Assembly (NCBI RefSeq): GCF_029227915.1
Contig: NC_079882.1
Location: forward strand, 16,006,501-16,070,500
From: Hydractinia symbiolongicarpus
Lineage: Eukaryota > Cnidaria > Hydrozoa > Anthoathecata > Hydractiniidae
Length of the DNA stretch: 64,000 bases
Direction of reading: 5' to 3'
The stretch's first letter is position 1. Every line of letters starts with the position of its first letter. Position numbers and translations under genes: made by a program. Of this stretch, positions 10,601-23,775 are shown one piece after another. The notes below the pieces were generated by a model, which saw only the letters and a list, made by a program, of their open reading frames with translations, ran no database searches and was not told the origin of the DNA.

Positions 10601-13130
10601 ACTTATCTTGTCTCGGTTTCTTTGTTGTCTCTGAAGATTTGACTGCCATAAAAAATATTAATCGAGATTCTTTTGTTATGTTAATTTAAAGCTTTGTAAT
10701 ATTGTCTCGTTTAATATGCTTAAATGTCACTGCAGCCCTCGTGAATTTATCTTCAAGAAAAGGTTTGTTTTTCTTTGTCCAAGTTGTTTCGAAACTTGTT
10801 AACAGTAAGTAGAAGGATTACTTATATTTTATATGAAATTAAACTCAGAACGGTTTATGGCGTTGATCCAAAGGCCGCAATTTATAAATGCATCACAATT
10901 TAAAGTCAATCAAGAACAGAACATTCCGTGTATGGCCATGACTAAAACTGCTTGCATTTTGTTGGTCTTCCCTTCCCGATGGTCTGGCTTGTCGTAATAG
11001 CTTTAATGATGTAGCTAGGGAGCTAAATACTTATTTTTAAATTCTTGCATTTTATAAGTTAATAGTCGTAAAACTACTCTCACTTGTACTACAGCTATCA
11101 AGCTAGAACTGCACAAAATAGTGCTTTCATTAGAGTCCCTTTTTTCAGAAGCAACAAAAAACTTTTATCCTGCCCTGTGTAATTTTATCAACAAGGGTGC
11201 TGATAAGCCACATACACCGTAAAAAGTATAGGCGTTTTGGGTGAGTAAAATAACTTCTAAAGGAACCTTTGTGAGGCTGCTATCATGTATTCTTGCGGTC
11301 AGAATGTTCTCCTTCGTTGCTATCCGATGGAGAACAAAGTGGACTTTTCACGGTCAAACCTTCAAAGTAGCAACCTTACTTAAACAGAATTTACAAGTAA
11401 AATGTCGTTAAAATGTCGCAAAATGGCAAAAATTAAGCAGTATCTAAAACATATTAAAGATTTGACTAAAAAAAAAAGAATTCCTTGAAAAATCCAGTAT
11501 TGTATTTATGAAGATTTCACCACAAAAACATTAATTACGGCATTTGTACCCCATTGCATAATGGCTGCCCGTGATTGGTTGACACGAATCTGACCGCAAG
11601 AATATATATAAAAAGATATTTGTTGAATCATGAAAAAATATTGTTGTTCATTGCACGGAACAGTCAAGTTGAACTGATAAATTAACCAATAACATAACAT
11701 AGTTAGCCCTTGCAGTACAACTAGACGCTACCCACAGTATGTTACAGGTTTCTTTGTTTTCTTCCCTTTTTTATGTTTTTTCTTGAAATTATAAATGATG
11801 TTGTTGATTTATCAAATCTGACAAATTTATTAATTGAGTGTCTACCCTTTTTTGTATCAACTTGTTCAATTCAATTCGAAAACAATGACCAATCAATTTC
11901 CTCGATAATAAACAATCAAATTTGTAAAATTCAATAAATCGATTTCAACAAAATAAGTCCTGTATTGTCCACAGGTTTAAAAATCTTGTATCGCCTGCTT
12001 AATATTATACTTGTTTAACAATGATATCAAAGCCAGCTTGACTAAATTTATATATATATTTTTATTTATATAGTATACCTTTTGTGTATCACATGGCATT
12101 GATTTGTATCTTTTTAATAAATTCTAACTTTAAATCAGATAAGTAGACAATAATTAAACAACCTAGTATTAATTCAGTTCTGGTAAAATTGTATTCTTCT
12201 TTCGCAATTTTAAATATACTTTCTTTTTCAGATCATTTGTTATGAAACCATGCACCATCAGCATTTTCGAAAAATCTTCAACGAGAGAAATTTTTAAGGA
12301 TTTTATTGGTAACTTAACAGAGTAATAATTCATTGAAATTGAAATTGCTCAGAAGTTATTATATATATTCGAATCGTGAAGTTCATACATAGCAATCCTG
12401 CATCCTGGAATTTTCGAGATCAGTTATAAAAAAATCTAGTTAAAGTTTTAACTATTGTTTTAGAATATATACTATATATATGTAAAAAAAAAATTATTTT
12501 TTATTTATCAAGTTGTATTTTACGTTAATTACAATAATAATTGAGAATTAGGATACTTATGATGTGTTTATATACCCCATTGTTCTCCGTTTTAAAGTCT
12601 ACTTCAAATTTCAGAATCTTTTAGGCTAATGACGGAAATCTTCAAGTCGCAGGGCTTCTTATTTAAAAATTTTCCCCTGGGCAATAAGCTTATTCACAAG
12701 CCTCTATGCAATTCCGTACTGCATTTCTATCATATTCGTCATATTTGGCGGAAAATGTTTCAGCAGAATAGCTTTCAGACACAATTTGTTATTACAGCAC
12801 AAGAATTTTTGGAGATTTGATAAGTCGAAAATGTATGCGTAAGTCTTTTGAACGAATTTTAACCAAAAATCAAAAGCAATGATTACGTGAAATTACACAA
12901 CAAGAAGGCTAGAGGCGTTTAAAGTGTACATATATTTAATCAAGATCTAACTTTATAGATAGAGCCTTAGCCAAATGTGAAAATAACGAAAATAATAAGT
13001 TCTAACACTGCAGTTTTTATAGATTTCAAACGTCCACCATTTTCCATTTTAATTTTAAATCCCGTTCTAAATTTGAATGTTTGAAATCGTTATTAGTAAT
13101 TCGGGGCGCATTAGTGGTAACTATGGCTAG
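10600..13130. other. AT-rich spacer, no gene seen
   Basis: No coding frame with recognisable features. Several AT-rich low-complexity runs occur (for example 12048-12075 and 12465-12505). Nothing else is supported. Confidence 0.5.
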
Positions 13131-13313
13131 TAATAGCGGTATTCCGTCTGTCTTTTTGTGCGCGAGAAAAACGTTGAGGTACGGAAACAAAATATAGAAC
13201 AGAATCCACGGGCTACTGGCTAGTCAGCGTATTCTGTCTGTCTCTTTTTGCGAAAGAAATAGTCGTGTTACAAAAACACGAAATGTGATATTTAAGGTAC
13301 GGGCTCCGACTAG
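13131..13313 (+). mobile_element. Two tandem degenerate Helitron-like pieces
   Basis: Each piece starts with a TATTCCGTCTGTCT or TATTCTGTCTGTCT motif, carries a GGAAACA/CAAAAACACGAAAT motif and ends in CTAG followed by T or A (13220-13223 and 13310-13313). They resemble the element at 7219-7416 but have lost the full 3' hairpin. Order and orientation are the same in both. Confidence 0.4.
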
Positions 13314-14654
13314 TAATATAATAATTGTATAAGAGCTTTTAACAGTATGAAAGAACCTTATTAATACTAATACCAGAATTTAATCCGCAGTAATAAGTAC
13401 CAAAAGGCAGTATTTAAAGTCCAATGCAAATGTTTATAACAATGTTTTAATTACCAATCTACAAGTCGTACATGAATAATCTCTGAAGTTGTCTCTCTAA
13501 TTGTCGCAATTGTCTAATTGAAGCTAAAAACGCAAAACTTAGCGGTATGGATTTGACACTTTGTAAGTTCAAATACTAAATCTGATTTAACTACAGTATC
13601 TACGTTACTTGGCGGAACAAATCCAATTCGTTTTATTGACTGCTTTCAACGACTGACTAATTTGTACGTTTACTTATCAATTTCCACTTGTTTGTTTTTC
13701 GCCAGACCTCTATCCTAACCAAGTAAATTTGAAGGCACAAATAGAATGACTATTTTGAAAATTTATACATTACAAAATTTCGGAAAAAATGTTACTGAAA
13801 TGCCTTGTATCTTCTAAAACTATGTCCTGTTTTTATTTTAATTTTACTTAATTCTTGCGTAATACGCGAGTAGACACTCTTTTTACCTGAAAATTTTTAC
13901 ACGCAAAATCGCAACGCACATGGTAAAGTTTCGCGCTTAAAATGTAAAACTAACTGGGAACGAAGTTGACACTTCAACATTTGTTATCTTAAGATAACTG
14001 TATGAATGTGACTTTGGAATGCCATACACAGTACCCTATTATTTTTTACGATTCTTAGTAAAAATTATGTCAGTCGCGTGACGGCGCTTGACGTACACTG
14101 GATCCGCCCCCTGTCATTGTGAAACATATAAAAGAGAAAAAAAACATTAAAAAAGTATTTTACCAACAACATGACGATTAACAATAACTGGTTGAAAAAA
14201 CATGTTGAGCAATAGAGAGGATGGGGACCAGAAACATCATGCAGAAGAATAAAAATGTTTTACTTGTGTTGCTAAAAAGGCACATTTCTGCATGGCGCTA
14301 CTAAAATTGTAACTTGCCGAGATTAAAACGTTTAATTATTAAAGCTTACCTCCCGAGAAAAATCAAGTTGACCTAAATCGATTCATAACATCTTCAGAAA
14401 AAACAATTTAACGTTTATTTTATTAAAATCACTACAGTATTCAAGAAACCAGACAATGTTTACCTCATGTTTACCTCATGTTCTTGTTCGCCATTTTGCA
14501 AGTGAACATTTAAGAGTATAATTATGCGGCTGACGTCACTAGTTAGAAGCTCACATTTGGACCCCCGGGATGAGAGGCGAAACTTTGCGGATGTGATGTG
14601 ATGTGATTTGTAAAAAAAAGTTCCACACGTTGATGAATAAGGATGGCTTCTAGC
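13314..14654. other. AT-rich spacer
   Basis: No gene was recognised. CGTGACGGCGCTTGACGT near 14077-14094 resembles CGTGACAATTCTTGACGT near 23875-23892, so it may be part of a dispersed repeat. Confidence 0.4.
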
Positions 14655-14867
14655 CCACTTACCTAGTTGTCTTAACCACCAAAAGAAACAAGGTGTATTT
14701 TTTTTCAACTTTCCCAAAGATCCAAAACAACGAACTATATGGATCAAACTGATCAAGAGAGAGGATACGCTTCCAAAGAATTTTAAGATCTACGAAGCTC
14801 ATTTTACTTCCGAGTTCTTTGACTTTAGAACTGAGTTTGAAAGAAAAAAACAAAAAGAAGAAGGTTA
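14655..14867 (+). pseudogene. Partial THAP-type zinc-finger domain
   Basis: The + strand reads SCLNHQKKQGVFFFNFPKDP, then RTIWIKLIKREDTLPKNF and YEAHFTSEFF, ending at a stop near 14867. This matches the THAP DNA-binding fold layout: Cys near the start, an F-x-FPKDP block, a central Trp and a C-x2-HF-type end. The Cys expected in the last zinc motif is Tyr here (YEAHF). The apparent start ATG (14643) lies in a different frame and is followed by a stop. The piece may therefore be a decayed exon or a transposon-derived copy. THAP domains occur in P-element-like transposases and in host transcription factors. Confidence 0.55.
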
Positions 14868-16055
<1,188 letters not shown>

Positions 16056-16348
16056 GGATTCTTCAGATGCAGCGTTAATCCTAGACGTAAATTTGAAACA
16101 TGCATTGTTAGTGTTTTCTCAAACAATTTTCAATAGGTAATGTAACCCTGGTAATAATTTTGCAATCCTAGTTTTAGCACTGTATGATCCTTAAGTTATG
16201 GTGTTGACACGAGGAATGAATACACAATTTAAAATGCGATGATTTTGTACAGTGTTCATGTCTATATCTAACAGGAGAGCATAAACTTTGAATCACAGAT
16301 GGGATATTGTTTTTATAATGGTCAAAAGCTAAAAAAACAATTTTTCAG

Positions 16349-16681
16349 CTCCATACTTCAGCTCAGTGGAAGAATATTAGATTCAAGGTAAAATGGACCA
16401 GTAGATTCCCAACATTTTTTGAAGTGAATAATCCTTAATGCCTTGTTTTAAAGAGATTGAATTCTGTTTTTTATTTCAAGGATGATAAAACCCCAAATGT
16501 GACAGCTGTATATACATACGTATGTGAGATGACTGTGAAAGATGGCATGGTAAATGGAGCACAATGTAGGATAGGTCACATAATATCTGATTTTGGCCAG
16601 CATACCAGTAACCGAAAGAAATTACTACCAAAACTTTTAACAAAGAAATCTGTCAACACAAACAGAAAACAGAACAAGTGA
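16349..16681 (+). CDS. Last two exons of an unrecognised gene
   Basis: Exon A (16349-16387, 13 codons, LHTSAQWKNIRFK) is bounded by a TTTTTCAG acceptor and an AAG|GTAAAA donor. Exon B (16481-16681) follows an acceptor ending TTATTTCAAG and runs to TGA at 16679-16681. The phase is 0, and the join gives a smooth protein of about 79 residues with TAVYTYVCEMTVKDGM, a GHIISDFG block and a basic tail (KKLLPKLLTKKSVNTNRKQ). The 93-bp intron is short but has proper GT-AG ends. No family is recognised. Upstream exons were not identified with confidence. The alternative is a chance open frame. Confidence 0.45.
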
Positions 16682-16911
16682 TGATGGAGAGATAGTGATT
16701 TTCAATACAGTCAACAACTAGCATGGAATAATCAATCAACAAGCTAATAACAGACTCAAACATTGTTATGTAGTTACTATAAAACATTCTTCTTGAAGAG
16801 GAGGTAGCTATATAATATATAGCTAACAATTTTGAATATGAAATCTTGTGCAGAAAAACATTATTTATAGCTAGCTAGATAGCTAACTAAGTTTTGTTGG
16901 CTCCGTAGTTA

Positions 16912-17252
16912 TGGCGCCGTAGATTAGTGGTTATAGCTCTCGTACTCTGTGCGGGAGACCGGGGTTCGATTCCTCTTGACGGCGATTCAACATGGGCGAG
17001 TGAATGTTACCATAGCCCCAGTTTAACCCAAGCCATGTGAGGGAAATTGGGAAGATGGCACACTGTGTGGGCTGTTGGATGTTGCCGGGAGTTGTCTAGT
17101 AGAGCGCGGGCTCTAATTGGGTCTGCGTAGCTCAAAATGAGCATTAAATACTCTAGGACTCTCCATCTACGCCATGGCCCCTCCTGGAAATAATAGACAG
17201 GGTATATCCCTCGATATTTGTGAGGCTAGCCATGTAAAATATGCACATCATC
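16912..17252 (+). mobile_element. tRNA-derived SINE, copy 1
   Basis: The head is tRNA-like: an A-box region (TAGATTAGTGGTTATAGCTC), a perfect B box GGTTCGATTCC (16963-16973) and partly pairing acceptor ends (GCCGT...ACGGC). A body of about 260 bp follows (ATTACC/GTTACCATAGCCCCAG, CACACTGTGTGGGC, GACAGGGTATATCCCTCGAT). A second copy of the same family lies at 58431-58735. RNA polymerase III transcription would be expected from the boxes; movement would depend on a LINE. Confidence 0.8.
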
Positions 17253-20200
17253 TTTCGAAATTCTTCATATCACTGGCACGCTATCTTTACCTTGGCCCCC
17301 TTTTCTGGCTAGCTAGCTAGCTAACTACTTTTAAGCTAGCTAGCTGTAAAATAACCCAGCTAAAAAAACTTATACCCTTAGCTATGCCTCGAACAAATTA
17401 ATTTCAGCTTAGCTTTCTTAACTATTATGACAAGAAAATTATTAAAAGGTTATAAAAAATTAACAAGAAGTTATATTTATCAATAAAAATTAGGCTTTAC
17501 CCTAATAAATGACTGAATGATATAAACGCTGCTGTGATTTCTTCGAGAATTTGCCACTGTTTACCTTAACGGCTTTAAAGTTTATACTTGTAAACACCAT
17601 ACTTAAGCATGCTAGATATCATCTCAACGGATGCATATAAGACACATTCCCGTGCCTATTGTTTTTTAGACACATAAAATAGTAGACACCGATTTCACAA
17701 CACAAAGTGTGCGTTAAAAGGGCGAGGCAAATAATTGTTTTCATATTTTGTCGTCACGTGACAGACCATCTGGTGTATTTTTGACATCTGGACCGCGGAT
17801 ATGAACATGTCTGTCCGGATGTCCAGAAAGATACAAGATGCCCTGGGAACGAGGTTGCGCTAAGGAAAATAAGGCAAAATCTTAATGTGAGTGAAAGAAA
17901 AACGTGTCAACTATATGGATAGTCGAAGCTAAATTGAAAATAAATTGGCAATTCAGCCTTTTAAATGAATTCTCAAGATTGAAAAAAAGTTTGCTGGAGA
18001 TTTTGAATGTTCTTGTGTGACACTACCCCAGCGAGTAAAAGAAATTTATCGTTAAGATGAAAATCCAAATATGTCGGTCGAAATCCCTTTCAATATTGAT
18101 TTAAAAATGTAGTCCTACTGTGATTTTTAATATTTAGGAGAAAAAGCAAGGCTTCATCCAATAAGTACAGTATATTTTTGACTGCACTATTTGTGTCATA
18201 TACATAATTATTTTCACACATTCAAAATAATTAATGGTTGCATCGCCGTCCCGGGGTCAGAAAAGATACAAGATGCCCTGGGGACGAGGTTGAATGGTTG
18301 CAACTGAGCGCACAGAATTCTGATAAGTACTCATACTAGTTCATCATTTCTAAAGAAGTACTGTCATTGTTAGCACCAAACTCGTCCCCACCGCCTTTTG
18401 TCTTTTTGTCTCTTCTTTTTCTTCAGTAAAAGAGTTTGTGTTAGTCCCACTTTGAACGTAGTCTTTTTCGCAAAACTTTTTCATTTAAGTTTATTTAGTA
18501 AAAACTTTAATTGTTGATTCATGAAACTTTTTCAAAAAATTAAAAAGGAAAATCCAAAACTATCTCGTTATTTCGTTTACCGACTGAATAAGTTCTAAGG
18601 GATATATTTAACCCTATTTTTACTGGCATAATGTAAGTCCAATTTCTCTGCATTAAGAGAAAGTTGGTACGGGTATTAAAACAAAAACTTTGTGGCTTTC
18701 TTAAGAATAAAAACTTCACACACACTTGTTATGACACAAGGAGTTATCTGTAATCACGCAAAAGCCAATGAAGTAACAGACGTGTAAGTGGACAAACAAT
18801 CATGTGTTGAAATGTCATAACTCTCCGCTCAATTATTAGAAATAATGCGGTGACAACATGTTTAATTCCAAAAATATTGGATAAAAAGCGTTCATTACCA
18901 CAGTGGATACTTAGGGTACCAGAAATATTTTTCGCTTTAGAAAGGTGTTTGCCTTGGAGAGGTTCTGCAACACAAAAAAGAATCTACTTTAAAGCTCAAG
19001 TTCATCGCCAGGGTTTCTTTTTTACATCAAGGCCGGCGCAGCGAGGAAACATGTTAGCCGTCTTAGGTAAAGGAACATTTTTAAAGACAATTTGGCTTGA
19101 AGAAAATTTTGATAAACAGAGACAATTTTTGAGATGAAAATAGTGCAAAAATTTAACTTTTTATGATATTTTATTTCAAAAACATCGATTTGTTTTTGCG
19201 GGAGTTTCTAAGCCTTTCGTCAGTTCTTAGTTAGACAAATGGAACTTTTTAAGTTTTTGCGGAGCTAAGCCAGCGAGCGAAGCTCATTTGCTATTTACGT
19301 GAGCAAGTGTCCATGACCTTTAGTCAAGTTCCGCCTATGACCTCCAGATTAAAAATATTTTACCCACTGGCGTATTTCAAAGAAGATATTTTTTGTGCAC
19401 TGGGTTTAAAGTGACTTTTTGGTACGAAATATGTAACCCAAAATTGGAAACCGATCACGACATTCAAAATTTCTTCTCTTAAATAAAAAAGGAAAAAAAA
19501 CGCAAACAATAAAAACTGCTGGTGTAGTTTTGTCATCATCATCATCAATAAAGTTTATCATTTTTGTGGATTTTACGATCGCTTCTTGAATTAAGTTTGT
19601 GCTTTAAAGAAGAAAAAAGAAGAAATGAACTCAGGTTTGTAACGATATTACTTTAACTTTTTTAGGTAAAGAACTAATTCTCTTTTAACTTATCTTTTAT
19701 ATAGCTAGCTAACGAATTTTTCCAACAAACTTCCGAACCTGCTTTTATTTCTCTTTACACTACATTAAAACCATGTCTTCTATATTTTAGATTATTCAAC
19801 CAGTACCTACAAAACGATGACAATTGGAATAGATAGTTTTAGTATAAAAATATTCTTTAACAAATATTGTAAAGAACTTTAAATATCCTTTCCGGTAAAG
19901 AAAATGTTTAAAACTCCCTTTTCTTGTACTCTTCCTTTGTTACATATGTCACCCTAAGTGAAGCAAAGAAATATTTAAAATTTGATATGCCCCAGTTATG
20001 AAGTCATAACACAGGCAGCAAGTAAACCAACGTCTACCAAACACAAACAGTGTTTTTAAGACCACAAATCTTTAAAAAAACATTGTCTTTGTCTCAGTAC
20101 AAGTTAACTGAAGGGAACAAAAAACTTCTAAACAATGTGCTTAAGAACAAAAGCCACTACGTTCAAATTACATTCCCCCCGTATATGGATTAACTTTACT

Positions 20201-21129
20201 TTTCACTATTAGCATTATTAGCTTTACTTGTTGAAAACAAAACTGTATTGGACCATGATGTTGCTTACATTTAACTTAACCAGCTTTTGACGGAAATGCG
20301 CCTAGACAAAATAACCTTACAAAGTCTTTCGAAATGTTTTAGTCCTTATCTTTCGTGTGTCATTTATGACATAAGTAATATAGCATGTAACAAATGTAAC
20401 TGTGACAAGTCTTTACACATTGTGTAAAGCGAATAGAGTAGAAGTGTGCACAAAGTAATGTTTTAAAAGATTTTTTGGCTATAAAAATAGCCGTTTTTGT
20501 TGAGCAATGACAACGTTTAAGCTTCGAATCCGTAAAGAGTTCTTACTTGACGCTTCAAGCCATAACCAACATCCATAGCGGTAACGGTCTTGCGTTAGCG
20601 CGCTCTGTGTATTTACATCAAATCTGGTTTATCCTTTAATTAACAGTCATGAAAAACTTCACGTGGTTTTTACAACAATTATGGTAGCAATGCTGCAGCC
20701 TAAGTGGAGCAGCGAAAATGCGTTTTTGCGATTCTCCTGTTATAAGTAAAGCATGCGTTGAAGTTTTTTCTGCTCTTATTAAGTATTATTAAGTGAGGCA
20801 CAGAAACACTTTTATTTCATTGCTCGTGTTATGTTCTAGGTGATGTATACAAAAAAAAATTTAAAATAATTTTCTGCTCCACTTACAGTGACATATGTGA
20901 AGCAAAATTAATGGCACTAATGGCCTTCCGTATTTATCCGTTATGTTGTAACTTTTGAATGTTTATCAATTCTGAAGATGCTGAGATGCGGTAAATGTGT
21001 CTTGCAACATATGGAACCTCTTTCCCGCTCCCATATTTAACGTTCAAAAGCCCTTTTCCCGGGGTCTAGTTTTTTTCTAGTGACGCAATGAGGCAAACTC
21101 GTTTCTAGGTTCTATGGAGGTACCTGTGT
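17253..21129. other. AT-rich spacer with dispersed repeat fragments
   Basis: TAGCTAGC-rich runs lie at about 17308-17345. Two copies of the AAGATACAAGATGCCCTGG repeat lie at about 17828-17857 and 18260-18292. No gene is supported. A frame at 18850-19137 has no recognisable feature and no clear splice sites. Confidence 0.45.
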
Positions 21130-21235
21130 TCCATTCGGAGTGTGCAGCTGTACGGAGTACGGCTCCGTATAGGCATGCGTATTAGGAGTATAACTTCGTA
21201 TAGCGACATGTTCACTCCATATAGACGAAAATACA
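21130..21235. repeat. CTCCGTATA/TACGGAGT-motif cluster, first block
   Basis: Several inverted and direct copies of the core (GTACGGAGTACGGCTCCGTA at about 21149-21168, then ACTTCGTATAGCG and ACTCCATATAGACG) occur here. The same core dominates 22250-22735 and recurs at 22875-22950. Confidence 0.6.
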
Positions 21236-22249
21236 AAAAGCTGCAAGCGACGCAGACAGTTTTGAGAGTATAATGCCGAAACTAGTTTGGCTAGACATTA
21301 GCGAATGCAGCATAAGCATCGAACTCTAAACTAATCATTCTTTTTAAAAAATTACTCTGGGCTATTCCAGTTTAAAAATCGTCCTTAAAAAAAGCAAATA
21401 ATTTGTGTAAGAAGGAAAAAGTCTAAAATATGAGACAAACATGTAGAGTACCAATTAGTATAAGTAGAACTGCCACTAAGCTTAGTCTTCAGCCGATAAT
21501 ACCACGAATTTACTAATTAACCTCTTCAATATTACAAACCAAGTCTCAAAAATTGGTGTTTTTGTGCGTGGCAGGGTCGTTGTTCACCCTAGTTTTTGGC
21601 CCAATGACTGGACACGTTGAGCACCAAACAAATTTCCTGTCTGAACTAAAAAAGATATATTTTGAGAAATGGGGAGATTTTACGAATTGTACATTAAAGC
21701 ATTTGGTGCAAAAACGTTCGAAGTTTGTCAGTATACGTGAAGTTCTGTTGTGTGTTGCAGTTAACCAAAATCAAAAGGTAATTTTGAATTACATAGCTGA
21801 GTTGGAAAAAAACTTTCCGGCGTTCGGAGCACAATTGCAAAAGGTTATGGAATTTCTGCGTTTCTAAAGAGAAAATTTGCTGATGATACATCATACGGGA
21901 AAGAAAGTATCGATATGGTGCAATACGAAACAGTGAAGTTAATTCATTTGATTTGATTCCGATTAAGCAGAAAATGTTGCTTTACTGCCAAAACATTTTA
22001 CAGAAAGAAAATTTAACTTCGTAAAATTATAATATATATTCCTGTTGTTTTAGCACATGATGTAGTTTACTATTTGCGTGTTGTATGAAGTTTATTTTTA
22101 TGGCTAAGCTTTAGAACTTTGTTTTGTATGATTCTATATGCAATAAAACTGACCATACAATCAATGACTTTTTATTATGCAACTTTAAATTGTGTAGTTT
22201 TATACCAACCATTGTATACCTTAACTCATTAACAATACATCGAATTCTG
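21236..22249. other. Spacer with one unexplained open frame
   Basis: A 104-codon + strand frame at 21553-21867 begins without ATG and has no clear domain or splice acceptor. It holds WGDFTNCTLKHLVQKRSKF and ends in KVMEFLRF. It could be an exon but cannot be supported further. Confidence 0.25.
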
Positions 22250-22735
22250 CTCCTCCCAAACATGTCACACTCCGCATACTCAGCATGTCACACTCCGTAT
22301 AAAGCCTGTCACACTCCGTATCGTATAGCAAATTTCGTATATTAAAGCATTTCACACTTCGTTTACTAAGCATGTCATACCCCATACACTAAGCGTGTCA
22401 CACTACTCCGTATACTAAGCATGACACACTACTCCGTGTACTAAGCATGTCACACTCCATATAGCATACTTCGTATATAAAGCCTGTCACACTTTCTTAT
22501 AGCAAACTTCGTATTAAGCATGTCACACTTCGTTAAGCATGGCATACTCCATATAGAATACTCCGTATGGCATAGTCCGTATAGCATACTCCGTATGGCA
22601 TATATCTTATAGCACATTCTGCATACTCTGGATAGCAAATTCGGCATAACATACTCTTGGTATCTCAAAATCTGTATATGCCGCAATCAAACTAATGTTC
22701 CCACACTCCGTATAGCTACAATATACTTCGTATGT
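22250..22735. repeat. Degenerate minisatellite built on TGTCACACTCCGTATA
   Basis: About twenty imperfect units of 18-30 bp combine CATGTCACACTCCGTATA, ACTAAGCATGTCACAC, CTCCGTATAGCATA and CTTCGTATA. Unit spacing is irregular, unlike a CRISPR array, and there are no unique spacers of constant length. The same core occurs in flanking blocks at 21.1 and 22.9 kb. Confidence 0.8.
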
Positions 22736-22869
22736 TTACAATGGAGGAAGAAGTAGGGAAATAATGTATTGTCTTTTTAACTTGTTCTTTATGGTGATTA
22801 TTTTTTATTTTTTTAAGAAATAGTTTTAAACAGTCATATATCGCAATATTTCATTTTAAGAACCTTCGT

Positions 22870-22955
22870 TGGCAGACTCCGTATAGCTAAACCAAACTTC
22901 GCATAGCAGCTATACGGAGTATTACTTCGTATAGAAACCACACTCCATACGTCGC
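22870..22955. repeat. CTCCGTATA-motif cluster, third block
   Basis: Contains ACTCCGTATAGCTA, CTATACGGAGTA and CTTCGTATAG in both orientations, so short hairpins are possible. It belongs to the same motif family as 21130-21235 and 22250-22735. Confidence 0.6.
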
Positions 22956-23129
22956 ACTTGTACTCCTCTTATTGAATTTCCGCGCCCGAAGGCGTAGGAA
23001 ATTCTTTAAAACCGTCGTTTTTTTCTTTCGGAGCATTTTTTGAGAAAAAATCGACCCTGGGATTTCACGTTCCTCCGTCACAGATGTAAACTTCGTACCC
23101 AAGCTCCTTAACTACTGGGAAGTCTCGTA

Positions 23130-23775
23130 TTGACGTTTCAGGCCAAAATTGGTATTTGTTTTCGACAAAATTTGGCACAGTTAACAAATAAAGTATGCTG
23201 AACATGATGGTGACATCAAAATTTTGATTTCTTTTACCTAAATGTCATTTCAGGCCAAAATTGGTCCAAAAATTAAAACTACTTTATTTTTAACAAAATT
23301 TGGCACAGTAAACAAATAAAGAATGCTGAACATGATGGTGACATGAAAATTTTGATTTCTTGTTACCTAAATGTCATTTTAGGCCAAAATTGGTGCAAAA
23401 ATTAAAACTACTTTATTTTTGACAAATTTTGGCACAATTAACAAAAAAGTATGGTGAACATGACGGTGACATCAAAATTTTGGTTTTTTGCAACTTTAAA
23501 TGTCATTTTAGGCCAAAATTTGTCCAAAAATTAAAACTACTTCATTTTCAACAAAAATTGGCAAAGTTAACAAAAAAAGTATGCTGAACATAATGTTGAC
23601 TTCAAAATTTTGATATTGTCACCTAAATGCCATTTCAGGCCAAAATTGGTCCAAAAATTAAAACTGCTTTATTTTCGACAAAAATTGCCATAGTTAATAA
23701 AAAAAGTATGCTTAAAAGGATGGTCACATCAAAATTTTGATTTTTTGTCAACTAATGCCGTTTAAGACCATAAAC
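23130..23775. repeat. Tandem repeat, period about 128 bp, five to six copies
   Basis: Landmark GGCCAAAATTGG recurs at about 23141, 23253, 23382, 23511 (diverged) and 23638, so spacing is about 112, 129, 129 and 127 bp. Each unit also carries AAAATTAAAACTACTTTATT, a GCACAGTTAACAAA block, ATGCTGAACATGATGGTGAC and ATCAAAATTTTGATTT. Units differ by scattered substitutions, so this is an old array. Confidence 0.85.

Noticed and set aside
18850-19137. 95-codon + strand open frame
   Set aside because: No domain, no clear start context or splice sites, and composition not clearly protein-like.
21553-21867. 104-codon + strand open frame
   Set aside because: Starts without ATG, lacks a convincing acceptor, and sits between CTCCGTATA repeat blocks. 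Kept only as a note in the spacer entry.
22250-22735. CRISPR-like array of short repeats
   Set aside because: Repeat and spacer lengths vary, spacers are themselves made of the same motif, and the DNA is eukaryotic. It is a minisatellite.
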